Shown piece by piece: positions 7,963 through 15,912 of a stretch of 49,737 bases of DNA. Each line of letters starts with the position of its first letter. Positions within the stretch are counted from its first letter, which is position 1. The notes beneath the pieces were generated by a model. The model was not told the origin of the DNA. It did no database searches and saw nothing but the letters and a program-made list of their open reading frames with translations. A program made the translations under genes and the position numbers. Source of the stretch: Bradyrhizobium altum (GTDB lineage Bacteria; Pseudomonadota; Alphaproteobacteria; Rhizobiales; Xanthobacteraceae); assembly GCF_020889705.1 (NCBI RefSeq), contig NZ_JACMYP010000031.1:1-49737 (forward strand). Direction: 5' to 3'.

Positions 7963-10299
7963 TCAGGCCGCCACCACGCGCGGACCCGCCACGACCGTTT
8001 CCGACGGCGCGCAGGGCTTGCTCAGCATCGTGACTTCGGAGAAGCCGACGGCCCTGAGCTGATCGACCATCGAGCGGCGGGCATCCAGCGCCATGCCGGC
8101 GTCGGGCACGACGACAGCTTGCGCCTTTGCGGTCAGCAGCTCGGCCGGCAGGTCGACGGCCGTGCCGGCGTCGAGCAGCACGTGGTCGTAGACCCGGAGC
8201 AGCGCGTCGATCGCAAGCGCCAGCCGCGGCGATTGCAGATGCGAGCGATCGAAGCCCGGACGCCCGGCGCTGACGATCTGAACCCGCGACTGCCGATCCT
8301 TGGTGATGATCTGTGCGAACGTCGACTCACCCTGCATCAGTTCGGCAAGGCCGGGCGCGCCGGGATCGACCGTGGCCGCCGTCAGTGCCGGCGAGGACGC
8401 GACGAGATCGACCACCACGACCTTGGCCTGACGCGCCATCAGACGGGCCAGCGTCAGCGCGGTCAGCGTGACGCTCTCGGCGGCAGCCGGGCCGAGCACC
8501 GTGACCTTGTGGGCGGCGGGACCGGCCGCGACCAGACGCTCGGCCAGCTCATCGATCTCGTTGGCCGTCCGGGCGGGCGCGGGTTGCGGCTCGCTGACGA
8601 CCGGCTCATATGCAACTGCGGGGTCGGGCCGCAGATCAGGCTCCGGCGACAGGCTAGGCGCGAGCGGCGACGCGAGCTCAGGTTCAGGCGGCAGCGTCAG
8701 TGCCGGCTCGTCGACCGTTGCGGTCTCCAAGACCGGCTCGCGGCGCCGGATTACTGCGGCGGCCGGCGCGAAGGCACGACCCACCGCGCCGGGCGCGGAG
8801 ATGCGCAGCAGCTCGCCGGTGATGATGATGCCGGCCGACAGCAACAGCGTCGCCAGTGTCGCGATCAGCACGATCGGCAGCTTCTTCGGATAGGCCGGCG
8901 TGTTCGAGACCGTGGCGCGCGAGATGATGCGGCCGTCGGTCGGCGCGGCCTCGATGTTCTCGCGTGCGGTCGCCTCGCGATATTTTGCGAGATAGGCTTC
9001 CAGCAGATCGCGCTGCGCCTTGGCTTCACGCTCGAATCCGCGCAGCTGCACGTCCTGGCTGTTGCTCGACGACGCCTGCTTCTTTGATTGATCCAGGCCC
9101 ACTTGCAGCGCCTGGACCCGGCCATCAGCGACGCGGGCGTCGTTGTCCAGCGAGCGCGAAATCTTGCCGGCTTCCTCGCGCAATTGGCGGTCGAGGTCGG
9201 CGATCTGCGCCTTCAGTTCCTTGATGCGCGGATGGTTGTCGAGCAGCGTCGACGACTGCTCGGCGAGCTGTGCGCGCAGCGTGCCGCGCTGTTCGGCGAG
9301 CCGGCGGATCAGCTCGGAATTGAGCACTTCCGTAGCCTCGATCGGCTTGCCGCCCTGAAGCATCTCGCGGATCAGGCGCGCCTTGGTCTCTGCATCCGCC
9401 TTCAGCGCGCGGGCATTGTTGAGCTGCGTGTTCAGCTCGCCCATCTGCTGGTTCGACAACGGAATGTTGTTGGTGCCGACGAACAGGCTCGACTTGGAAC
9501 GGAACTCCTCGACCCGAGAATCCGCTTCCGCGACCTTGCTGCGCAGCTTGTCGATCTCGCCCAGCAGCCAGGTGCTGGCGGACTTGGCCTGGTCCTGCCG
9601 CGCCGCCTGCTGTAACACCAGATAACCGTCGGCAATCGAGTTGGCGACGCGCTCGGCAAGCTCAGGATCCTCCGACTGGAATTCGATCACCATGACGCGC
9701 GACTTGTCGACCGCATAGGCCTGGAAGCGCTCGTAATACGAATCGAGCACCCGCTCTTCCGGCGTCAGGCTGAACGGGTCACGGCCGATACCGAACAGCG
9801 CCAGCAGCGACTTCAGCGGGGAAAAGCCCCGCAGCACCGGATCGAACTCGGGACGTTCGGCGAGCTTGTTCTTCTTGATGATGTCGCGGGCGAGATCGCG
9901 CGACAGCAGCAGTTGCACCTGGCTGGTCACGGCCTCGGCGTCGAGCGAGGTGCGCTCGAGGTCGCGCTCGCCGTTCGGGCGCAGGAAGGCGTTCTCGCGA
10001 TTGTCGATCAGGATTCGCGCTTCCGACTTGTAGCGCGGTGTCACGACGTTGACGGCGGCAAGCGACAGCGCAAACACGAGCACAGTCGGCACGATGATCC
10101 AGCTTCGCTTGCGCGCCAGCGCGCGCCCGAGCACATGCAGATCGAGATCAGTCGCCTCCGCCGGACGCGTTGGCTTGTCAGGAGCTGATATCGGCGAAGC
10201 CGGCCTCGCAACGGCTTCGGCGGCAACGGGCGCAGACTTCGGCAACGCCCGTTGCACCGCGGCCTTTTCCTTGCCTCTACGCCAGAATGCAAAACGCAT
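7963..10299 (-). CDS. GumC/Wzc-like polysaccharide co-polymerase with degenerate kinase-like domain
   Basis: 778 residues. Order: basic Pro/Ala-rich N terminus, membrane helix about 67-86, Wzz-type periplasmic domain beginning PRYKSEARILID, a long coiled coil (roughly 200-440), second helix about 476-496, a Pro-rich linker (500-580), then a cytosolic BY-kinase-like domain (598 to end). It should set chain length and connect polymerisation to the Wza-like exporter encoded divergently. In the cytosolic domain the Walker A position reads LGPAAAESVT without the GK(S/T), Walker A' is VVVVDLV and Walker B is VLLDAG; there is no C-terminal tyrosine cluster. ATP binding and autophosphorylation are therefore doubtful. 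ATG 10299 has GGGAG six bases upstream; an upstream ATG at 10329 lacks this. Closest functional analogues are GumC, ExoP and HfsA. Confidence 0.88.
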   Translation of the reverse strand: MRFAFWRRGKEKAAVQRALPKSAPVAAEAVARPASPISAPDKPTRPAEATDLDLHVLGRALARKRSWIIVPTVLVFALSLAAVNVVTPRYKSEARILIDNRENAFLRPNGERDLERTSLDAEAVTSQVQLLLSRDLARDIIKKNKLAERPEFDPVLRGFSPLKSLLALFGIGRDPFSLTPEERVLDSYYERFQAYAVDKSRVMVIEFQSEDPELAERVANSIADGYLVLQQAARQDQAKSASTWLLGEIDKLRSKVAEADSRVEEFRSKSSLFVGTNNIPLSNQQMGELNTQLNNARALKADAETKARLIREMLQGGKPIEATEVLNSELIRRLAEQRGTLRAQLAEQSSTLLDNHPRIKELKAQIADLDRQLREEAGKISRSLDNDARVADGRVQALQVGLDQSKKQASSSNSQDVQLRGFEREAKAQRDLLEAYLAKYREATARENIEAAPTDGRIISRATVSNTPAYPKKLPIVLIATLATLLLSAGIIITGELLRISAPGAVGRAFAPAAAVIRRREPVLETATVDEPALTLPPEPELASPLAPSLSPEPDLRPDPAVAYEPVVSEPQPAPARTANEIDELAERLVAAGPAAHKVTVLGPAAAESVTLTALTLARLMARQAKVVVVDLVASSPALTAATVDPGAPGLAELMQGESTFAQIITKDRQSRVQIVSAGRPGFDRSHLQSPRLALAIDALLRVYDHVLLDAGTAVDLPAELLTAKAQAVVVPDAGMALDARRSMVDQLRAVGFSEVTMLSKPCAPSETVVAGPRVVAA

Positions 10300-10369
10300 A
10301 ACCAACTCCCGCGGACGCCGCGATTCCATCTCAATGGCGGCGATTACAGTCCATTAAGGTTGCTGCTGA

Positions 10370-10446
10370 GTTAATCGGCGCGGTTGACGGATGCGGCGGC
10401 CACCACCACTCCGTCATCGTTTGTTAACCATGAGTGCCGTTAATCG
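10370..10446. promoter_or_regulatory. Divergent promoter region of co-polymerase and export lipoprotein
   Basis: The region 10300-10474 separates the two divergent genes. The octamer GTTAATCG occurs twice in direct orientation (10370-10377 and 10439-10446), with further TTAA tetramers at CATTAAGG and GTTAACC. A single regulator could bind here. The spacing does not match the CtrA box TTAA-N7-TTAA. Confidence 0.35.
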
Positions 10447-10474
10447 ACGCCGATATTGTTGCGGGATTCCTCAC

Positions 10475-11113
10475 ATGCGCGATCTGCGCGCTCCCCTCGT
10501 TTGTCTGATTGCTGCGCTCGCGCTGTCGGGCTGCATGGGCCGGACGTCGCCGGTTGCCGGCGACCCGGCCCTCGATTCGATGGCGTATGGGCAGCCAGCC
10601 TTTGCTGCGCCCGCGCCGATGGCCGTGGCCTATGCCGACCCCGCGCCGACGCGTGAGGCCTACAATCTCGGCCCCGGCGACAAGCTTCGCGTCGTGGTCT
10701 ATGGCCAGGAAGGCCTGACCAATTCCTACGCGATCGATGCGGCCGGCGCGATCACCATGCCGCTGATCGGCTCGGTGCCCGCACGCGGCCGCACCCCTGC
10801 CGGGCTCGCCGCCGAGATCACGGGACGGCTGCGCAACGGCTACATCCGCGAGCCTTCGGTGGCCGTCGAGATCGAGGCCTACCGCCCGTTCTTCATCCTC
10901 GGTGAGGTCGCAGCCCCCGGCCAATATCCCTATGTACCCAACATGACGGTCGAGAGCGCGGTGGCGATCGCCGGCGGCTTCTCGCCGCGCGCCCAGCGGG
11001 ACGAGGTCACCCTCACCCATACCGATGCATCGGGCGCCGGCCGCTTTGTCGTTCCCTTGGGCACGCCGATCGGGCCCGGTGACACCGTCTTCGTCGGCGA
11101 ACGCTGGTTCTGA
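10475..11113 (+). CDS. Wza-like polysaccharide export lipoprotein
   Basis: 212 residues. The signal peptide ends in the lipobox LSGC (Cys about 20), so it is a lipoprotein. After a short Pro/Ala linker, the Poly_export domain starts with YNLGPGDKLRVVVYGQEGLT (about 60-80), continues through a SLBB-type segment FFILGEVAAPGQYPYVPNMT, and ends GPGDTVFVGERWF. This is the outer-membrane secretin for Wzx/Wzy-type polysaccharide (Wza, GumB, HfsD). It lacks the C-terminal amphipathic helix of E. coli Wza, as do many short alphaproteobacterial versions. I chose ATG 10475 because it puts the signal peptide at the N terminus; ATG 10430 is an alternative. It starts an operon with the glycosyltransferase three bases downstream. 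Confidence 0.9.
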   Translation: MRDLRAPLVCLIAALALSGCMGRTSPVAGDPALDSMAYGQPAFAAPAPMAVAYADPAPTREAYNLGPGDKLRVVVYGQEGLTNSYAIDAAGAITMPLIGSVPARGRTPAGLAAEITGRLRNGYIREPSVAVEIEAYRPFFILGEVAAPGQYPYVPNMTVESAVAIAGGFSPRAQRDEVTLTHTDASGAGRFVVPLGTPIGPGDTVFVGERWF

Positions 11114-11116
11114 TCG

Positions 11117-12256
11117 ATGGCACAGGATCAAAATCAGGAACGGCTGCTCCGCATCCTGCACGTCGTCCGCGCCCCGGTCGGCGGCATCATCCGTCACATC
11201 CTCGATGTCGCCAACGGCCAGATCGAACGCGGTCACCATGTCGGCATCGTCGCCGACAGCCTGACCGGCGGCACGCGGGCTGACGCGGCCCTCGCCGAGA
11301 TCGAACCGCGCCTCAAGCTCGGTGTCCACCGGGTGGCGATACGCCGCGAGCCGCGCTTCGCCGACTTCATGGTCTGGGCGCATATCGCCGGCCTGATCCG
11401 GAAACTGAAACCCGATGTCGTGCACGGCCATGGCGCCAAGGCCGGCGCCTATGTCCGGCTGCGGCGGCGGTCGAACAAGGTGATCCGGGTCTACACGCCG
11501 CATGGCGGCTCGCTGCACTATCCACTCGACACCTGGAAGGGCCGCTTCTACAGCCAGCTCGAGCGCACGCTGATGAACAGCACCGACCTGTTCCTGTTCG
11601 AGAGCGCGTTTGCCCGCGACACCTATCAGCGCACCGTGGGCAAGCCCTCAGGCCTTGTCCGCTGCGTCTTCAACGGCGTCACGTCGGAGGAATTCGAACC
11701 GGTCGCCAAGGCCGACGACGCCTCCGACGTGGCTTATGTCGGCGAATTCCGGCGCATCAAGGGTGCCGATCTCCTGATCGACGCGGTCGCCAAGCTGCGC
11801 GCCGACGGCAAGCCGGTGACGCTGACGCTTGGCGGCGACGGCGAGGAGTTTGAACGGCTCAAGGAGCAGGTGAAGCGGCTGTCGCTCGGCGACGCCGTCC
11901 GCTTCATCGGCCACGTCAAGGCGCGCTACGGCTTCTCGAAGGGCAGCGTTCTCGTGGTTCCGTCACGGGGCGATTCGATGCCTTATGTGGTGATCGAGGC
12001 CGGCGCTGCGGGAATTCCGATGATCGCCGCCAATGTCGGCGGCATCCCGGAGATCTTCGATACCCACACCGACGCGCTGTTCGCGCCCAGCAACGCCGGC
12101 GCGATGGCCGACGCCATCAAGACCGCACTCGACAACCCCACCGCGACCGCGGCGCGCGCCGAGCAACTGCGCGAACGGATTTCCGAACATTTCTCGCAGA
12201 GTGCGATGGTCGAGGGCGTGCTGGCCGGCTATCGCGATGCATTTGCCAAACATTAA
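11117..12256 (+). CDS. Glycosyltransferase family 4
   Basis: 379 residues, two Rossmann-like (GT-B) domains. N-terminal acceptor side: ILHVVRAPVGGIIRHILDVA, a form of the GGxxR acceptor loop, and DVVHGHGAKAG. C-terminal donor side: DVAYVGEFRRIKGADLLIDA and the EX7E-type region VPSRGDSMPYVVIEAGAAG with GGIPEIF. It should add a sugar from a nucleotide donor to the lipid-linked repeat unit at the cytosolic face. It lies three bases after the Wza-like gene and upstream of the priming transferase, so it is part of the polysaccharide operon. The sugar is not predictable. UppB and HfsG are possible functional counterparts only by context. Confidence 0.9.
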   Translation: MAQDQNQERLLRILHVVRAPVGGIIRHILDVANGQIERGHHVGIVADSLTGGTRADAALAEIEPRLKLGVHRVAIRREPRFADFMVWAHIAGLIRKLKPDVVHGHGAKAGAYVRLRRRSNKVIRVYTPHGGSLHYPLDTWKGRFYSQLERTLMNSTDLFLFESAFARDTYQRTVGKPSGLVRCVFNGVTSEEFEPVAKADDASDVAYVGEFRRIKGADLLIDAVAKLRADGKPVTLTLGGDGEEFERLKEQVKRLSLGDAVRFIGHVKARYGFSKGSVLVVPSRGDSMPYVVIEAGAAGIPMIAANVGGIPEIFDTHTDALFAPSNAGAMADAIKTALDNPTATAARAEQLRERISEHFSQSAMVEGVLAGYRDAFAKH

Positions 12257-12371
12257 CCATTTCTTACACACGTAACCGTTTCTTCCGATTTGTCCCCTTA
12301 AGTCACGTCCGGGGGAATTTCGCTGTTGCGCGCGGATGCCCATCTGCTCGCGCAGGAATGGACGTGGACTC

Positions 12372-13907
12372 GTGGAACCGCTTAACGCACGCTCGATGCT
12401 GGATGCCGCTGCGTCTGCGACGGCCGCTCAGCCGCAGGTCGAACGCCGCCGCCGCCTGTCGCCGGCCGCGCTCACCGTTACCAATCAGAAAGTTCGCAGC
12501 GCCTACTCGCCGGTCGTGATCACCGGCGTGGTTCGCCTCGCCGATTTCGTGCTGCTCAGCCTGGTCGGCGTCGGGCTCTATTTTGCCTATGTCAGGCCGC
12601 TCGCCATCCATTGGGGATATATCGCATCGATCCTCGGCATGTCGGCTGCGGCGGTGGTCTGCTTCCAGGCCGCGGACATCTACCAGGTGCAGATCTTCCG
12701 CGGCCAGCTGCGCCAGATGACGCGGATGATTTCGTCATGGGCGTTCGTGTTCCTGCTGTTCATCGGGGTCTCCTTCCTGGTCAAGCTCGGCGGCGAGGTC
12801 TCGCGTGTCTGGCTGTCGTCGTTCTTCTGCGTCGGCCTCGCGGTGCTGATCGCCGAACGGCTGGCGCTGCGCTCGATGGTGCGCGCCTGGGCGCATGACG
12901 GCCGGCTCGACCGCCGCACCATCATCGTCGGTGCCGACCAGAACGGCGAGAAGCTAATCGAGGCGCTCAATGCCGACGATGATTCCGACATCCACGTGCT
13001 CGGCGTGTTCGACGACCGCAATGACGCCCGCGCGATGGAGACCTGTGCCGGTTCACCGAAGCTCGGCAAGGTCGACGACATCGTCGAGTTCGCCCGCCGC
13101 ACCCGCGTCGACCTCGTGCTGTTTGCGCTGCCGATCTCGGCGGAGACCCGCATCCTGGAGATGCTGAAGAAGCTCTGGGTGCTGCCGGTCGACATCCGCC
13201 TGTCGGCCCATACCAACAAGCTGCGCTTCCGCCCCCGCTCCTATTCCTATGTCGGCAAGGTGCCGACGCTCGACGTGTTCGAGGCGCCGATCACCGACTG
13301 GGATCTGGTACTGAAATGGATGTTCGACCGCGTGGTCGGCGGCCTGGCGTTGCTTGCGGCACTGCCGGTGCTCGGACTGGTGGCGCTCGCGGTGAAGCTC
13401 GACAGCCCCGGCCCGGTGCTGTTCCGTCAGAAGCGCTTCGGCTTCAACAATGAGCGGATCGACGTCTACAAGTTCCGCTCGCTCTACCATCACCAGGCCG
13501 ATCCGACCGCCTCCAAGGTGGTGACCAAGAACGATCCGCGCGTCACCCGCGTCGGCCGCTTCATCCGCAAGTCCTCGCTCGACGAATTGCCGCAGCTGTT
13601 CAATGTGGTGCTGAAGGGCAATCTCTCGCTGGTCGGCCCGCGTCCGCACGCCGTGCAGAGCAAGCTGGAAAACCGCCTGTTCGACGAGGCCGTCGACGGC
13701 TACTTCGCCCGCCACCGCGTCAAGCCCGGCATCACCGGATGGGCCCAGATCAACGGCTGGCGCGGCGAGGTCGACACCGACGAGAAGATCCAGAAGCGCG
13801 TCGAATACGACCTCTATTACATCGAGAACTGGTCGGTGCTGTTCGACCTCTACATCCTGCTCAAGACCCCGTTCTCGCTGCTGACCAAGAGCGAGAACGC
13901 GTACTGA
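12372..13907 (+). CDS. Undecaprenyl-phosphate sugar-1-phosphate transferase (PHPT, WcaJ/HfsE type)
   Basis: About 511 residues. It starts repeat-unit synthesis by moving a hexose-1-phosphate onto undecaprenyl phosphate. The N-terminal half has about four membrane helices (from [18 protein letters not shown]), the middle is a Rossmann CoA-binding-like domain ([19 protein letters not shown]), a fifth hydrophobic segment follows ([20 protein letters not shown]), and the C-terminal catalytic sugar-transferase domain shows [58 protein letters not shown] and [16 protein letters not shown]. The start is uncertain: GTG 12372 gives [10 protein letters not shown], while ATG 12336 would add 12 residues; neither has a clear Shine-Dalgarno. 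It is homologous to PssZ, UppE and HfsE enzymes. Confidence 0.93.
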   Translation: MEPLNARSMLDAAASATAAQPQVERRRRLSPAALTVTNQKVRSAYSPVVITGVVRLADFVLLSLVGVGLYFAYVRPLAIHWGYIASILGMSAAAVVCFQAADIYQVQIFRGQLRQMTRMISSWAFVFLLFIGVSFLVKLGGEVSRVWLSSFFCVGLAVLIAERLALRSMVRAWAHDGRLDRRTIIVGADQNGEKLIEALNADDDSDIHVLGVFDDRNDARAMETCAGSPKLGKVDDIVEFARRTRVDLVLFALPISAETRILEMLKKLWVLPVDIRLSAHTNKLRFRPRSYSYVGKVPTLDVFEAPITDWDLVLKWMFDRVVGGLALLAALPVLGLVALAVKLDSPGPVLFRQKRFGFNNERIDVYKFRSLYHHQADPTASKVVTKNDPRVTRVGRFIRKSSLDELPQLFNVVLKGNLSLVGPRPHAVQSKLENRLFDEAVDGYFARHRVKPGITGWAQINGWRGEVDTDEKIQKRVEYDLYYIENWSVLFDLYILLKTPFSLLTKSENAY

Positions 13908-13923
13908 GAATTGAACTAGCCAC

Positions 13924-14007
13924 CGTCATTGCGAGCGAAGCGAAGCAATCCATATCTCAGCTCGGAGATAGGTGGATTGCTTTGTCGCTTCGCTCCTCGC
14001 AATGACG
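13924..14007. repeat. Interspersed repeat family C, copy 1
   Basis: Ends are perfect 12-base inverted arms CGTCATTGCGAG (13924-13935) and CTCGCAATGACG (13996-14007), with GCGAAGCAATCCAT and GGATTGCTTTGTCGCTTCG inside. Copy 2 is at 18453-18533. It sits between the priming transferase and the polymerase gene. Confidence 0.85.
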
Positions 14008-14050
14008 AAGCATCTGTTGCGTGTATTGTATCGAGTTACGTGAGTATCCG

Positions 14051-15319
14051 ATGGCCTATGCGGCGACAGCCGGGACGTCCCATTCGCCGGCATCAGCACC
14101 GCCAGGCGTGCTGGCGCTGCAGCGGGCGCTGGTGTGGCTCGCCGGCGCGTCGATCGCCATCGTGTTCATCGAACCGAGCCCGTATGAACTCGTCACGCTG
14201 ACCGCCTGCGTGCTGTTCTTTGGTACGGGCCTGCGCATGCAGCTCGTGTTCATGCCGCTGCTGTTCGCGCTGATCGTGCTCAATGTCGGCTACAGCATCG
14301 GCGCGGTGCCGTTCCTCGACAAGCCGGAGGTGGTGAACTGGGTCCTCACCTCCTGGTACATGGCCGTTACCGTCATCTTCTTCGCGATGGTGATGTCGGA
14401 GGATACCGAAGCGCGGCTCGACATGCTGCGCCGCGGCCTGATCGTCGGCGCGATGGTCGCCTCGCTTGCGGGCATCGCCGGCTACTTTCATCTGGTACCC
14501 GGCGGCTACGATCTGCTGACGCTGTATGACCGCGCCCGCGGCACCTTCAAGGATCCGAACGTGCTCGGCGCGTTCCTGATCCTGCCGGCGCTGTTCACGC
14601 TGCAAAGCGTGGTCACCGACCGCTTCGGCAAGGCGTTGCGCAACGCGATCGCCTTCGGCATCATCTCGCTTGCGATCCTGCTCTCGTTCTCTCGCGCCGC
14701 CTGGGGCGGCCTGATCGTCACCGCGGCCTTCATGCTGGCGCTGATGGTGTTCGCCAGCCGCTCGCAGGCGCAGCGCTCGCGCATCATCGTGATGACCCTG
14801 ATCGCCGCGATCCTCGCCGTTGCGCTGATCGCGGTGCTGCTGTCGATCGGCTCGGTCGCCGACATGTTCAAGCAGCGCGCGAGCTTCGACCAGAGTTACG
14901 ACGAAGGCCGCTTCGGCCGGTTCGGCCGCCACATCCTCGGCGCCCAGATGGCACTTGAATTGCCGTTCGGCATCGGGCCGCTGCAATTCCACACCTACTT
15001 CCCCGAGGACACCCACAATTCGTTCCTCAACGCCTTCATGTCGGGCGGCTGGATCTCGGGGATCTGTTATCCGGCGCTGGTGTTCGTCAGCGCGATCGTC
15101 GGCTTCCGCTACGTCTACAAGCGGGTGCCGTGGCAGCGCGACTATCTGGCGATCTTTTCGGCCTTCCTCGGCATCGCCGGCGAGAGCTTCATCATCGATA
15201 CCGACCATTGGCGGCACTTCTGGATGATGCTCGGCACGATGTGGGGCATGTACGTGGCGGCCGAGCGCACCCGCGCCACATCGGTCGAGGTCAGCGGCGA
15301 GACTTCGGCGGCATCTTGA
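14051..15319 (+). CDS. O-antigen ligase / Wzy-like polysaccharide polymerase
   Basis: 422 residues with about ten to twelve membrane helices and one larger periplasmic loop (about residues 280-335) containing YDEGRFGRFGRH and PEDTHNSFLNAF, the HN(S/T) pattern typical of Wzy_C/O-antigen ligase domains. A first short loop carries DRARGTFKDPNVLGAF, also family-typical (RxxGxFxdPN). In this locus a Wzy-type polymerase (compare HfsC, HfsI) is more likely than a lipopolysaccharide ligase. ATG 14051 was chosen; an upstream ATG at 14021 adds ten residues. The 3' end overlaps the convergent MarR gene by 29 bases (15291-15319). Confidence 0.87.
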   Translation: MAYAATAGTSHSPASAPPGVLALQRALVWLAGASIAIVFIEPSPYELVTLTACVLFFGTGLRMQLVFMPLLFALIVLNVGYSIGAVPFLDKPEVVNWVLTSWYMAVTVIFFAMVMSEDTEARLDMLRRGLIVGAMVASLAGIAGYFHLVPGGYDLLTLYDRARGTFKDPNVLGAFLILPALFTLQSVVTDRFGKALRNAIAFGIISLAILLSFSRAAWGGLIVTAAFMLALMVFASRSQAQRSRIIVMTLIAAILAVALIAVLLSIGSVADMFKQRASFDQSYDEGRFGRFGRHILGAQMALELPFGIGPLQFHTYFPEDTHNSFLNAFMSGGWISGICYPALVFVSAIVGFRYVYKRVPWQRDYLAIFSAFLGIAGESFIIDTDHWRHFWMMLGTMWGMYVAAERTRATSVEVSGETSAAS

Positions 15320-15815
15320 GATTGGCGCGCTGCTCCGGCGGCATGTCGATCACCGCCTTCAATGCGCCGGTCGCTTCCAGCACGCCCTTGTAGCCGTCAT
15401 TGGCGAAGCGCAGCAGCAGGCGCAGTTCGTCGTCGGTGTAGCGGCTCCAGAGCTTGAGCATCGCCTCCTGCATCGGCACGTAGAACTTGCCGATCTCCGC
15501 CGCCTTCTCCTCCACCACCGAGATGAAGACCTTGCGGCGGTCGCTCTCGTCCCGCTCACGGCGCACGTAACCCGCCTTCTCCAGCCGATCGACCACGCCA
15601 GTGATCGCGCCGGTAGTCAGCCCGGTGACTTCGGCGAGGCGTCCCGCGGTCACGCGTCCTTCAAGGTGCAGGATGTCCATGCATTCCATGTCGGAATTGG
15701 AAATTCCGGCCATGTTTGCAACGGCTTGGCCGTACATCACGCCCTGCGCGGATGACCGGCGCATCGCCTCCTCGAGTTCCTGCATCAGCGCTGCGCGCGA
15801 CTTCCCGCTTGACAA
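15291..15815 (-). CDS. MarR-family transcriptional regulator
   Basis: 174 residues, slightly long for MarR. The winged helix reads NSDMECMDILHLEGRVTAGR, LAEVTGLTTGAITGVVDRLE and KAGYVRRERDESDRRKVFI, with the conserved DxRD-like DESDRRK wing, flanked by dimerisation helices. The start is a TTG at 15815, supported by AGGAG five bases upstream; no ATG would keep the N-terminal helix. It is divergent from an FAD monooxygenase gene and presumably represses it until an aromatic ligand binds. The gene's 3' end lies inside the convergent polymerase gene. Confidence 0.93.
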   Translation of the reverse strand: MSSGKSRAALMQELEEAMRRSSAQGVMYGQAVANMAGISNSDMECMDILHLEGRVTAGRLAEVTGLTTGAITGVVDRLEKAGYVRRERDESDRRKVFISVVEEKAAEIGKFYVPMQEAMLKLWSRYTDDELRLLLRFANDGYKGVLEATGALKAVIDMPPEQRANLKMPPKSRR

Positions 15816-15827
15816 AGCTGCTCCTAT

Positions 15828-15866
15828 ATCTTACTCGCCTAATCTCTTAAATACTAAGATAATTAG
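15828..15866. promoter_or_regulatory. A+T-rich divergent operator candidate, MarR / monooxygenase
   Basis: In the 97 bases between the two genes there is an A+T-rich block with two interlocking inverted pairs: ATCTTA (15828-15833) with TAAGAT (15855-15860), and CTAAT (15839-15843) with ATTAG (15862-15866). This is the natural place for a MarR dimer site overlapping both promoters. Confidence 0.4.
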
Positions 15867-15912
15867 CAACTGACCTTTCGTAGGTATCCCACACGGATGC
15901 ATGGAGCAAGGC

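Noticed and set aside
10370..10446. CtrA box in the export promoter
   Set aside because: TTAA tetramers are present but not with the seven-base spacing of the CtrA motif.
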